Assembly: GCA_904066235.2 (NCBI GenBank)
Contig: CAJFCV020000005.1
Coordinates: 5,575,501 to 5,639,500 of the forward strand
Length of the DNA: 64,000 nucleotides
From: Bursaphelenchus xylophilus
Lineage: Eukaryota > Nematoda > Chromadorea > Rhabditida > Aphelenchoididae
Direction: 5' to 3'
The notes beneath the pieces are model-generated. The model did not search any database, was not told where the DNA came from, and was given only the letters and a program-made list of their open reading frames with translations. Made by a program: the position numbers and the translations under genes. Below, piece by piece: positions 1-11,461 of this stretch (its first letter is position 1; each line of letters begins with the position of its first letter).

Positions 1-1351
1 TTCTACTCGGAAGAGAACGGGTCTTTCCATGCCATTCAGAACAAGATCCCCATCTTTTATTGCGAATTTTCTCAGGCAAGGGGGCCCAAAATGTAAGCAA
101 TTTTTGTGACTGTATCGTCTGCCGATCTGAACCTTTTTTTGAAATTACTTTAAAAGTCATTCAAAAAGCGAAAATTGTGAAGAAATAAATCATCAACGGT
201 CGTTCAGAAAAATTTTAGGAACAGGGAAAGTACTTTTATGGGGGCTCTTACAAACATTGTGCTGATTAAGAATGTTTAAAAAATTAGTTGCCCAAGTTTT
301 GGTTTTAGGGGTGGAAAATCAATCGGAAGTTGGCTCAAAGTCCTTATAAACACCCCTTTTCGCTTAATTTTTCATAGGTTTACAAGTTTTATTTTAGCAT
401 AAAATTATGTTTCTTGAGTTTCTAAGAAGTAATAAATCAATGTTGGCACAAAAATGTATTTTTTAGACCTTCAACTTCAAAAAAAGTTGATTTGGCCTAA
501 AAGGGAAATCGAACCCGTGCGGCGTCACCGTCTTGATTTCCAAACTGCGGCACTAGCCACTCTGCCACACCGTTCTCTTCCTGAGGAAGAGACCGACCGC
601 GCTTTTTATCAGTCTGTCGGAAAAATAACGGCGGATCGTCGCGCCTCGGAATCGCCCGTCATCGCTTTGCGACGGCTGCCGAAGCTGAAGATTTGGTGCG
701 CGATAGAGACGAGGCGAGGCATTTTGCTGCGACGATCCGCCATTATTTTTCCGACAGACTGAAATCTTTTAGAATGCCTGCGCCTTTTGTAGGGAAATTA
801 AGCCAGTTTTTGGGCATTTTCGACCCTTAAACCCAAAATTGGGCAGGTAATTTTTATATATTCTTCATTAGCACAATTTTTCGGATTTTTTGACTTATGT
901 CCCGTTGAAAAGTAGGAACCCCCATAATACGATAATTATTTGCTTTCCTTGTGAAAAAAGGCTTCATGGAAATTGGACAGCAAAATAATTAAATAGTGAC
1001 ATTTCGTACGGGTTATGTTCTATGAATTGAGTATTTGCATTGAAACAAATTTTTTAGGGCTACTGCTCTGAGACGGTTCGATCGCAAACTGAATGAGAGT
1101 AACTACCCTCATTTAGATTACCCGGAGATTTACGTACTTGATTCTGGGTATCAAGGATTCTTCAAACAAAAAGAGCATTCGGTAAGGGAAGAGACGTAGT
1201 TCTCAGTTCTTTCTTCGACTTCTTTTTTATTGTATTACTTTTTTAGGATCTTTGCACTCCTCGTCATTATGTTCGGATGCAAGACACCGCGTTTCTGGAG
1301 GGGTTGAAACGCTTCCACTACCACAAGAAAGGAGTCAACCATCAAATCTAG
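1..1351 (+). CDS. Cdc25-like dual-specificity phosphatase, C-terminal part (5' truncated by window edge)
   Basis: Three exons are visible: 1-92, 1058-1181 and 1247-1351, ending in TAG. They join in frame and encode the end of the Cdc25 catalytic domain (rhodanese fold), which removes inhibitory phosphates from cyclin-dependent kinases at mitotic entry. The first exon holds the phosphatase loop YCEFSQARGP, which matches the family loop HCEFSSERGP and keeps the Cys and Arg of the CX5R signature. The second exon has the conserved NYPHLDYPEIYVLDSGYQGFF, and the third matches the short C-terminal tail. Oddities: the His before the catalytic Cys is Tyr, and the Glu before the Arg is Ala. The 965-base intron contains a repeat element with a second element nested in it. 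The N-terminal regulatory half is outside the window. The family assignment is firm; which Cdc25 paralogue it is cannot be told. Confidence 0.88.
502..572 (-). repeat. tRNA-Ser-like segment inside repeat copy A
   Basis: On the minus strand there is an A box (TGGCAGAGTGG) and a B box (GGGTTCGATTT) at tRNA-like spacing, with a serine-like anticodon loop (TTGGAAA). The acceptor and anticodon stems do not pair well, so this is not a functional tRNA gene. It is a tRNA-derived segment, as in a SINE, embedded in the inverted-repeat element. Confidence 0.65.
610..761. mobile_element. 152-bp MITE with 33-bp terminal inverted repeats, nested in repeat copy A
   Basis: The sequence begins CAGTCTGTCGGAAAAATAAC and its end is the reverse complement of the same motif. 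The two 33-base terminal repeats (610-642 and 729-761) differ at one position. The related repeat copy B (around 4224-4230) lacks this block and runs almost directly from GCTTTTTAT to TTTAGAATGC, so copy B shows the near-empty site. There is no coding capacity, so this is a non-autonomous element moved by a transposase encoded elsewhere. Superfamily is not assigned, because the target duplication is unclear. Confidence 0.85.
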
Positions 1352-2364
1352 TGTGTTTCCCTGATTTCTTTTATTTTTTCTCTGTTTGTATTCTTTTATC
1401 TTTTATAGTCTTGTTTATAAGTAGGATAATCTTATTGTAGTACCCACTTTTACCTGTAAAAGCGACTTGTAGCGTTTCTGTCACCTGTTTACAGTAATAT
1501 ATTGGAATTTTTGAGCTCGTAAGGTAATATACCGGTTGTTTGACATTGGGTGGAATGACGGTTTGGCAGACGCTTATTTAAATAACTGATCAAAAGTAGA
1601 AATTGATACGATAAAGTTCGGAGTTTGAATGAGATTGAATGTTAAAACGAAGTGTTAATCCCATTATGAAGCAAACTAAAATTAGATGAAAGATTTGTTC
1701 CTCGTCCCCGCTGTCCCCTGTCTTGTCCCCGTAAATCGTACTGGGCAGTTAGAAGATGGTATTTATTTTACAGCCGCGCCCTCGTTTAAGTGGGCAAGCG
1801 ATCGAGCATCTTCTCCATCTCTACCTGACCTTTCCTTCTCGCGAACAGCCTCTCGAAACGCGGCCTATTCCCTCGAGGCCAGACTCCATAAATCCACTCA
1901 ATCTTCCAATCGACCAGTCGAATACGCAAATTAACAGATAGGGTCCCGGGGGAGATACGGTACCCTGCAAAAAAGAAGTTGAATTTATTGTTTTGGGCCG
2001 AAAATGGATGGGGAAGCGAAGGGAAGACGCTCCTGATTTAATTTTCTTTTTTTGTCATCCCGACCTTCCGGGACTCTATTTGCGGCAGGTGCCATTCCAT
2101 TAGTTCTGTTGTTTATGGAGATGAATAAACGGATGACAACAAATGTTAAAGCGAATGTTTAGAAGCGTGCCTGGTTACATTCGGCCCTATTAGGCGGTCC
2201 CTGGCAACCCGATCGGCCGATCCTCGACTCCATTTCTTTGTTTTTTCTTCTGCCCAAACTTGAACACTGGGGAATTTTAGGGCGCTAATTAAAGGCGGAA
2301 GAATTCTGTTTCCTCGGTCCACCTTCGGCTTCTTCTTCATGAACTTCAGCCCGGAGATTAGGCG
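1352..2364. other. Intergenic region between Cdc25-like gene and neprilysin
   Basis: About 1 kb separates these genes. It holds the 3' flank of the Cdc25-like gene and the probable promoter of the neprilysin gene. A slightly GC-richer patch (about 1690-1950) has short open frames in two registers but no recognisable protein or splice pattern. I see no repeat, tRNA or conserved motif here. Confidence 0.4.
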
Positions 2365-5300
2365 ATGAAAAGCCATGTTCATGTGGTTCAATGCGACTAC
2401 AAAAGGTTGGCTTTAATCACGGGATGATTATTTTTCTCCTTAATAATAGTTATTGTCAACACTTTTAGCAAATGCGCTTCATCGCTGACTAGACTGGAGA
2501 TATTTTTACTAAGTTGCTTAACGATACTAGTGCTAGTCTTCTTGTCCACATGTGCTCTTTGGTTCTTTGTTCTTGGCGGAAGGAATGTGTTCAGACATAG
2601 TAAGTAAGCCATGTTCACACACCGTATTCCTTCAGAAACATGGAACACATTCCTCCAGATGGATGAGATCCAAAGTTCATGGGCCTTTGATAAGAGTGCC
2701 ATCCACAGTGAACGTAGAATTTGTACTTCACGGGAATGCACAAAGATGGCCTCTTTGTTTATATCCAATATGAACGAAAGGGTCGACCCATGCGATGACT
2801 TTTATGAATTTGCTTGTGGAAATTATGCAACGGAAAGGGAATTGGGAGCCAATCGACCGATGAGGCATACGATAATCGATGCTCAGTCATATCTGAACAA
2901 ACAGATTGCTCATGTCCTCAGGAAGGATATTAAGGACACGGAGAAACCATGGGATCGAATGACCAAGACTTATTTCGCCAAGTGCATGGACGAATGTAAG
3001 TGAGGATTTTATTTTCCCAATTGTTGCTTCTTATTACTGCATTTGCATCACACTCAAATTTCTAGCGGAAATTGAACGGACTGGGAAGGAGAGTATATTG
3101 GGGCTATTAGACAAGATTGGGGGATGGCCGGTGCTTCAGAAGTCCTGGACAGAATACAATTCATCGCACGAAGTGTACCTGGCAAGAGTAATGAATTTGA
3201 CTTCCATTTCTTCCATCTTCTTCGAACTTACAGTGTCCCATAACCCCAAAAACAGTTCGGAGACAATAATCGAATTGGATCAACCAAAGTTCGGCCTTGG
3301 TTCCAGATGGCCATATTTGGAAGGACTTAATAATCCCACCATCAAGAATTATACCCATCTGATCACAGAGACTGCTGTTCTGTTGGGTAAGCAAACAAAT
3401 TATTTTGGTTTACTTCAACTATAATATTTCGGTTAATTTTTTCAGGCGCTGAGATATCTCGAGCTGAAAAGGAAATGAAGGAAATTGTGGACTTGGAGTG
3501 TAAGCTGGCCTTGATCTCATCCGACGATGCTGATCGGGGAGATCCAGACCGTGGAAACAACCCTTATACCATCAAACATTTGAAGTTAGCTTTTCCCGAA
3601 GTAAGGAAATCACTGCCTAATTTCTACAGTAACTTTTTTAGCTGGACTTCGCAGGCTTTATGAAAGTTGTTCTCGATGGATATGCGGATGTTTTGGATTC
3701 GGATACTGTAATTATCAGAGAAGTTTCTTACATGAAAAGGGCCCAAGTAAGCGAATTTAGAAAATACTGACGGACAAGTATTTCTGACTACCGCTTGGCT
3801 CGGTTAACACGTTCGCAATTTTAACTGTTCTATAAAAAAGAGACTGTAGACGCGCTTGTATCCGTACTAAAATAATATTATTGATAAAAAAATCCGCAAA
3901 ATTGTGCTGATTGTTTTGGGTTTTAGGGGTGAAAAATCAACCGCAAGATGACTTAAAGTTCCACATAAACCCATTTCAGCACAATCTTTCATAGGTTTAC
4001 AAATTTTATTTTAGCTTAAAATGATGTTTCTTGCGTTTCTAAGACGTAATAAATAAGTCTTGTCACAAAAAATTATTTTTCAGACCTTCAACTTCAAAGA
4101 AAGTTGATTTGCTACAAAAAGGAAATCGAACCCGCGCGGCGTTACCCTCCTGATTTCCAGACTATGGCACTAGCCACTCGGCCACACCGCTCGTTTCCGA
4201 AGGAAGGGACCGACCGCGCTTTTTATCGTTTAGAATGCCTGCGCCTTTTGTAGGGAAATTAAGCCAGTTTTTGGGCATTTTCGACCCTTAAACCCAAAAT
4301 TGGGCAGGTAATTTTTATATATTCTTGATCAGCACAATTTTTCGGATTTTTTGAGATATATCCCGTCTAAAAGTATGATTCCAAGGTTTACAAGGCGTAG
4401 TGCTAACATTATTATTAGGACCTACGAAAAGCGAAAAGTAAAGTTTTAATTCCGCAGCACGCTGCAGCGTGATTTGTCAAAAATTTTTGTCCGGGAGTAT
4501 GATTAAAAGTTATTTTAAACTGCCTTATTCCCTTTGAAACCTTCAGAATCTTCTGAAATTAACTCCGAAACGAGTGATTGCCAATTATATTAGTTGGAGA
4601 ATTGTGCAAGGAATTACTCCCCTACTGCCCAATAAACTAAGACAACTCTTCTACGAGTTTAAAGCCAATCAGACAGGCATGGTGCATATGGCTCCGGAAG
4701 ACCGTTGGGTGGATTGCGTGAATCTGGCCGTCATTTTATTCGATATCCCGGTGGGAAAGCTGTTTGTGGACAATTACTTCGATGAGAAATTCGCAATACC
4801 CAAAGTGAGATTACAAGAAAAATTACGAACGAGTTACATTAAAATCAGGTGAAAGAGATGACAGATTATTTCAAATCGACCTTCATCAAACAGTTGTACG
4901 AGCTGAATTGGATGGACGAAGCCACGAAACAGAAAGCCATTAAAAAGTCCCATATGATTCAATACAAATTGGGGTATCCCCCGGAGATGTACAACGATAC
5001 TTGGATGAATCTGAACTGGAATCTGGTATGGAAGAAATTAGCTATGTATTTATATAACTATCAGACTCCCACATCCATAAAAGAGACGGTTCTCGAATTC
5101 ACAATCAGAGTGAAGAGAAAACGACTGGTCGATGAGCTTATGAAGTATAAAAGACCGGTTGATCGGGACTTCTGGTACCAATCCCCCGCCCAAGTTGACG
5201 CCTTTTATGCCCCCAATCTCAACGAAATGAGTATGTTGACAAGTCGGTTTACTAAAATTACAGTATTCCCCGCGGGTATCTTGCAATATCCATTTTTGGA

Positions 5301-5897
5301 GAGTAATGTCCCCAATTATGTGACCTTTGCCATGGTGGGAGCTGTGATTTCTCATGAATTAACACACGCCTTCTGCTCTCAAGGAAGCCGATACGACGAA
5401 TTCGGGAACCTGAATGATTGGTGGGACATGGAGACGGCTGGGAAGTACTTTGACAAGGCCGATTGTTTCGTAAAACAATACGAAGACGAGAAGATCCCAG
5501 AATTAAACGGACAGCGTCTGAATGGGCGTCTCTCATTGGGGGAGAATATTGCTGATAATGGAGGAGTCAAGACCGCCTTCAGGGCATATTCGGCATGGAA
5601 ATCTGAGACTGAGAAGACCGAGCCCGCGTTGCCCGGCCTTCAGAACTTCACCAATGAACAATTGTTCTTCATAGCCTACGCGAATGTAAGCATCACGTGC
5701 TATACCGTAACCCTTTGTAGAATTGGTGTTCCATGGTCCATCCCGATTATGCTGGACAACTTCTGACCGGTGATGTCCATGCTCCTGCTCGCCTGCGGGC
5801 CGTCATCCCGTTGCGTAATCGGGCCGAGTTCAGTCGAGTGTACAAATGCCCCTTAGGCTCGCGGATGAATCCCCAACAGAAGTGCTCTTTGTGGTGA
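2365..5897 (+). CDS. Neprilysin-like M13 zinc endopeptidase (type II membrane protein)
   Basis: Eleven exons (2365-2405, 2469-2599, 2636-2995, 3066-3386, 3446-3600, 3642-3746, 4547-4804, 4849-5025, 5065-5230, 5264-5685, 5721-5897) join into 770 codons, the usual family length. A short cytoplasmic tail is followed by one membrane segment (residues about 25-50). Then come the extracellular M13_N domain with the Cys pattern leading to PCDDFYEFACG, the zinc motif HELTH (5353-5367), the third ligand in GENIADNGG, and the C-terminal CSLW. M13 enzymes cleave peptide signals at the cell surface. Oddities: the first exon relies on a GTTGGC donor and is less sure than the rest; exon 2 alone encodes the membrane anchor; several introns are only 33-44 nt. 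The intron at 3747-4546 contains repeat copy B. The stop lies 59 bases from the stop of the convergent dehydrogenase gene. Confidence 0.93.
3890..4375. repeat. Repeat family R1 copy B (in neprilysin intron)
   Basis: This block shares long stretches with copy A in the same order, including the serine-like tRNA segment on the minus strand (4120-4189; A box TGGCCGAGTGG, B box GGGTTCGATTT) and the tail ending near TTTTTATATATTCTTGATC. It lacks the 152-base insertion of copy A. The outer ends are too decayed to place exactly, so the limits are approximate. Confidence 0.65.
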
Positions 5898-5956
5898 TCT
5901 CTTTATTAAGTTATGATCTCAAACAACTCACAAATATATCCATCAATAAATATTAT

Positions 5957-7462
<1,506 letters not shown>

Positions 7463-7760
7463 CTCTTGTTTCCTCACCCTTCTCAACTTTTGCTTTCACT
7501 AAAAATGAGTTGTTTACAAGATGGCAACAAATAAAAAGGGAACTCTTTTTCGGGTGTTTGTTCTCTCCTCCCCTTTTTGATAGAAAGAGACTGCACGGAC
7601 ATTAACCATCATCAAGATAAACTTCAAACAACTTTAGTGTGGTTGGTTTTTTTCAGCACGGTATAATTAATCAAATAGTAGGTAACGATACAAAACTACG
7701 ACATAAATAAGAGATCTCAGGCGAGTTAACTTATGAAAACATAAGTGTACATTAGACCCT

Positions 7761-9266
7761 TTAATGCAGATGAATGAAGTCCCCATAGTAAACTTGTCTA
7801 TCTTTGATGTATTCATATCGTTGGAAGTTGACTAGGGCAGTCCCATTGGCTCTCATAGGAGTGTCAGGTCGAAAAAACACAACCATTGGATGGAAGTTGT
7901 AGAAATGGGCAGGCATTTGGAAGATACTATCGGCAGCGATGACTTCATCTTTGCCCAGATCAATACCAAGAACTCGACAATTTCCGTTCGGATCTACTGA
8001 TAACACTTGGCCTCTGAAATATGTTTGATCCGAGTTGGCGCACAAGTAATGATGTCCGGTCTGAATGAAGGTGGCCTTGGTTGGTTTTGTGTAACACAAA
8101 TATTGGAAGAGTTCCCGATTGAAGGAGGCCCATTGCTTGGCCCATTTGATGGGTTGAAGAACGGCAAAGTCGGCATTCCTTTCACAGATCACGCATTCTT
8201 CTTCTCTGGCACTCAGATCCTCTGCCGGATTAATCATTCCCAATTTTTCCACAGCACTGACAAAGTTTGACTAAACAAGAAAATTAATATAACGGAGCCC
8301 TCACCTCACTTTCTTCTTCAATAAAGATGACTCCAGCTTCTTTCGTTGTCTGAGCTTCTTTGAAATAAGCGAGTGTAGCATCAATGTTGTCCCAATTGAT
8401 GACTTCAGAAATGCCAAATTCTTTCGTTAGACAGTACAAGGTCTCTCGACTCAATCCTTCATTAGTCCTAGCCTTTTCCAACACAGCATTAAGGAAATCC
8501 TCGAATATCCGAAGGTATATTTCAGCAGTGTTCTGTTTTATCTCTATAAAACTGCTTTTACTTTCCGTTTCTTCATTCAGTTGCCGGTCATCCAACATTG
8601 ACATGGAAGTGTCTCTGGAGTCAGGCCGCCCTTCCGATTGATTTACCTCGGACACATCATCGACGGCCAACACACTGAAGTCATCATCCAGATCCTCTTC
8701 ATAGAAAAATTGATCAGCAGTGTGATCTGTGTATCTGGAAGGCTGCGAAGAAGAAGGTTGAGGTTCGTTTGGTGCGAAGAAGTCCCTGGCATTTTCGTTA
8801 GCCTTCTTGAACACACTTCCTGATCCGCCACCCAATGGCACCAGATTGGAACTGAACCCGGAGGGAGGGCTCTTTTTTCTTCTAGGTAAATTCTCCGGCC
8901 TTCTTTGGGGTATCGACTGAGTGGATTGCGGTCTCTTATTTCGGCCAAAACCATCATAGTTCTCTTTTGGCTTTCTAAAATTAAACTACGTATCCCTAGA
9001 GACCTGACTTACTTGTTAAGCAGTAATTCAGTAATATGTTTAACTTTGGCGGCTGAGTCGTCTTCTGATGGCTTTAATCCAACAAAATTGTTTTGATCCA
9101 CAGAGAAATACTGTTCGAAAAAGGCATTCGTGTCCTTAAACCCTGCTGCTTTTACATCTTCTGCCAGATTCCGCTTGCAGGTTACTTTGTATTCATTGAT
9201 AATCTCGCTCTTTCTCAAGGGATTACTGCCGTTGGCCAAGAGAATACTCTTCACTTTCTTCTCCAT
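7761..9266 (-). CDS. LOTUS (OST-HTH) and Tudor domain protein, probable germ-granule RNA regulator
   Basis: Three exons (9013-9266, 8305-8974, 7761-8270) encode 477 residues. Residues 1-85 resemble a LOTUS/OST-HTH winged helix (VKSILLANGSNPLRKSEI, then FFEQYFSVDQN). A basic and acidic linker follows, then a helical stretch (about 215-300). The C-terminal part has a Tudor-like barrel, with TYFRGQVLSVDP, CRVLGIDLGKDEVI and the end of the last strand in IFQMP (about 370-430). LOTUS domains bind DEAD-box helicases of the Vasa type or G-rich RNA, and Tudor domains bind methyl-arginine, so this architecture (TDRD5/TDRD7, nematode LOTR-1) points to germ-granule small-RNA work. It has one LOTUS domain where TDRD5 and TDRD7 have several. 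Both calls rest on motif pattern only. A short Cys pair (CVICERN) precedes the Tudor part. Confidence 0.72.
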
Positions 9267-9848
9267 GCTGAAAGTAAATGTTATTAAAAGAGTAAAAATT
9301 TGGACAACGATTTACACGAATAACAAAATAAATTCGGTCTAAAGTGATCTCATGACGTAAAAAATTGGTATCACGGGCGGGTTAAAAACGAACCAACGTC
9401 CACACAAGGGAAACGTATCCCTGCGTGCGATAATCGGACCCCCACAAGGTTGGCACGAGGGAAGAAAACAAAAAGTACGCACTCCAATCAATCGGTTCGG
9501 AAAAGAACGAATCCTGGGAGAAATCAAATTGCTCAACTAAAGGGCGCCCTTAAGCGATACCTGCAATCAGGGAAAACAACAACAATACCTATGGTTTTCT
9601 GAAGTTTGATGTCACAGAGAAATACACGTGGTTTAGGAAACAAAAATATTAACTGGATCAAACCGATGAAATATCGATAAAAGAAAGGTGAGTAGAACCG
9701 GTTTATTCTATACACAAATCAGTGGTCGTATGTAAGACTCATTCAGTTTGAAACCCGTCCGAGATATTGCATAAAAAGTAGTGAAGGCGCCAGTTAAGGA
9801 TGGGCGTTAAGAGTACTATATGAATGACTAGAGGTGAGGATCAGTGGG
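9267..9848. other. Intergenic region between LOTUS-Tudor gene and ABHD12-like gene
   Basis: This 582-base gap holds the promoter of the LOTUS-Tudor gene and the 3' flank of the ABHD12-like gene. No open frame with coding character, repeat or RNA gene is visible. Confidence 0.4.
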
Positions 9849-11224
9849 TTAAGGAGACTTCTTGGTCTGCTGAGATTTGCTCATCTCAAAGAATTCCCTG
9901 AAAATAAATGAAGTTTGCAAAAAAAGGCATTACTATACAAGTCCAAAACCAATTACATTACTATGTCGGGAACTTCGGCAGCTCGGTGAATGTATTTGTG
10001 AAAGAATGCCCTGGAGGGTTCAAATTCAACAAGTCGGATATTCCTTCCCGCTTTCTCTGCCGACTCGACCAGCTTCTTCCCCAGTTTTATCGGAATGATA
10101 TGATCATCGGCCGCATGAAAGACCAGAATTGGGCAGGTAATCTTCTTGATTCGTTGATCCGATTGCATGATCAGCCCGGATTCAATCAACGGCTGGATGA
10201 CAAGATGATCGAACCAAGGCAGGAAACGGAAGGGCGCACTGAATGGATGATTGTTGATGACGTCCCTGAGGTTGTTGAAGGGGGATTCCAAAACGAGAGC
10301 AGTCGGGTTCTTGTCTTCCTGAGAGAGTTCAGAAACCAATCGAGTTGCTACTCCGGTGCCCATGGAATGACCCCAGACTAGCAAAGGTCGATCTGGGATC
10401 AACTCTCTTACGTAGTCAAACACACACCGTGAGTCGGCAACAATTCCATCTTCCGTGGGTCTTCCGGTGGAATCCCCATAACCTCGGTAATCAAGCGCGA
10501 AGACGTGGAATCCCATTTTGGATAAAATCTTGTACAATTCGATTCTGTGACGCGTCGTCCGGTCGAAGGAGTTCCCATGCAAGTAGACGACCACTGGTCG
10601 ATTATCTTCTTTTAGGATTTTCTCCATCGTTTGTTGATTCACATTCCCATTCTCGGGCTTCAAACCGTAAGGAAGAACATGCCAGAGTCCCAATCGAGGT
10701 CTATATCCATCTTCCAATGCCTGGCCATCAATATAAAAGTTTAAACCAACAGAATCCACTCCATGTTCTGTTAAGTTGTGGTATTCCCTCCATGGAAATT
10801 TCACTAAAAAATACACATCATATCATACTTACAGGTGTGCGTAAAAAATAAAAAAAAAACTCACCAAAGTTGAGAAAAAATAAATGTTGCATAAAATGGG
10901 GGAAGAGGAAAACCAAAAGAGGAGCTAATGTGTACAATACCAACAAGGGTAGTGATGACCACACCAGAGTCCGTATAAACGATCTGAAAAAACTACTGCA
11001 GCCAAAGAAAAGCCTCCCATAAAAAAATACCATGACACTTACTTCATTCTGGCTTTTTTAAGCCCGGTAGGGGAAATAATGACGAAAAGTGAGTTAAAGT
11101 TGTGGACTCCGTGAGTGGATGTTAGTTGGACATATGCCAAGATGGATCTAGACCTGTAATTAGTGCTTTGCTTGGCTATTACTTTCAGTAAAAATCGACC
11201 AAAACGAGGGCCCACACGCTTCAT
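9849..11224 (-). CDS. ABHD12-type alpha/beta-hydrolase (lysophosphatidylserine / monoacylglycerol lipase)
   Basis: Four exons (11043-11224, 10865-10983, 9957-10803, 9849-9897) give 398 residues, the family length. Exon 2 encodes a hydrophobic membrane anchor (PLLVLYTLAPLLVFLFPHF). The hydrolase domain has VVVYLHGNSFDR (oxyanion region), the nucleophile elbow GHSMGTG, the catalytic Asp in HAADDH and the catalytic His in FFHKYIH. ABHD12 enzymes hydrolyse lysophosphatidylserine and monoacylglycerols at the ER lumen or cell-surface face. The final exon is needed to avoid a premature stop and restores the family tail (VPDIVMEFFEMSK). The N-terminal 60 residues are poorly conserved and the start is the least certain point. 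The upstream neighbour CAND1 ends 237 bases away on the same strand. Confidence 0.9.
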
Positions 11225-11461
11225 AATAAAAATTTTAAAATATTACACCGACGTGAGCACGGCTCGCTAAATTAGTATTTACGATTTTAACCATATATTA
11301 TTCATTAAAAACAAAAAAATATTGAATATGGATACCAGGATAAGGAACTCGTATAACTTAAAGAAGGGTTAAACTCGTTGTTCGATCGCCTCTGGGCAGA
11401 CTTTCCAAAGAAAAGAGATCACAAAGTCACACTCAAAAAGAAGAGGCCCGGAGAAACATGA

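Larger units (their letters stand above)
222..951. repeat. Inverted-repeat element, family R1 copy A (in the Cdc25 intron)
   Basis: The element starts CAGGGAAAGTACTTTTATGG and ends in CTTTCCTTG, matching the ends of the better preserved copies at 29183 and 41520. Inside is a tRNA-like segment on the minus strand (502-572) and, inserted next to it, a separate 152-base element (610-761). Its sequence is shared with copy B in the neprilysin intron. The ends are degraded and no clean target duplication remains, so this copy is older than the one at 29183. Confidence 0.7.

Noticed and set aside
454..762. 102-codon open frame on the plus strand at the left end
   Set aside because: It spans the tRNA-like segment and the nested MITE of repeat copy A, inside an intron of the Cdc25-like gene; no protein family is recognisable.
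1686..1941. Overlapping frames of 61 and 82 codons between Cdc25 and neprilysin
   Set aside because: Two registers are open together in a GC-richer patch; neither has a recognisable protein or flanking splice sites.
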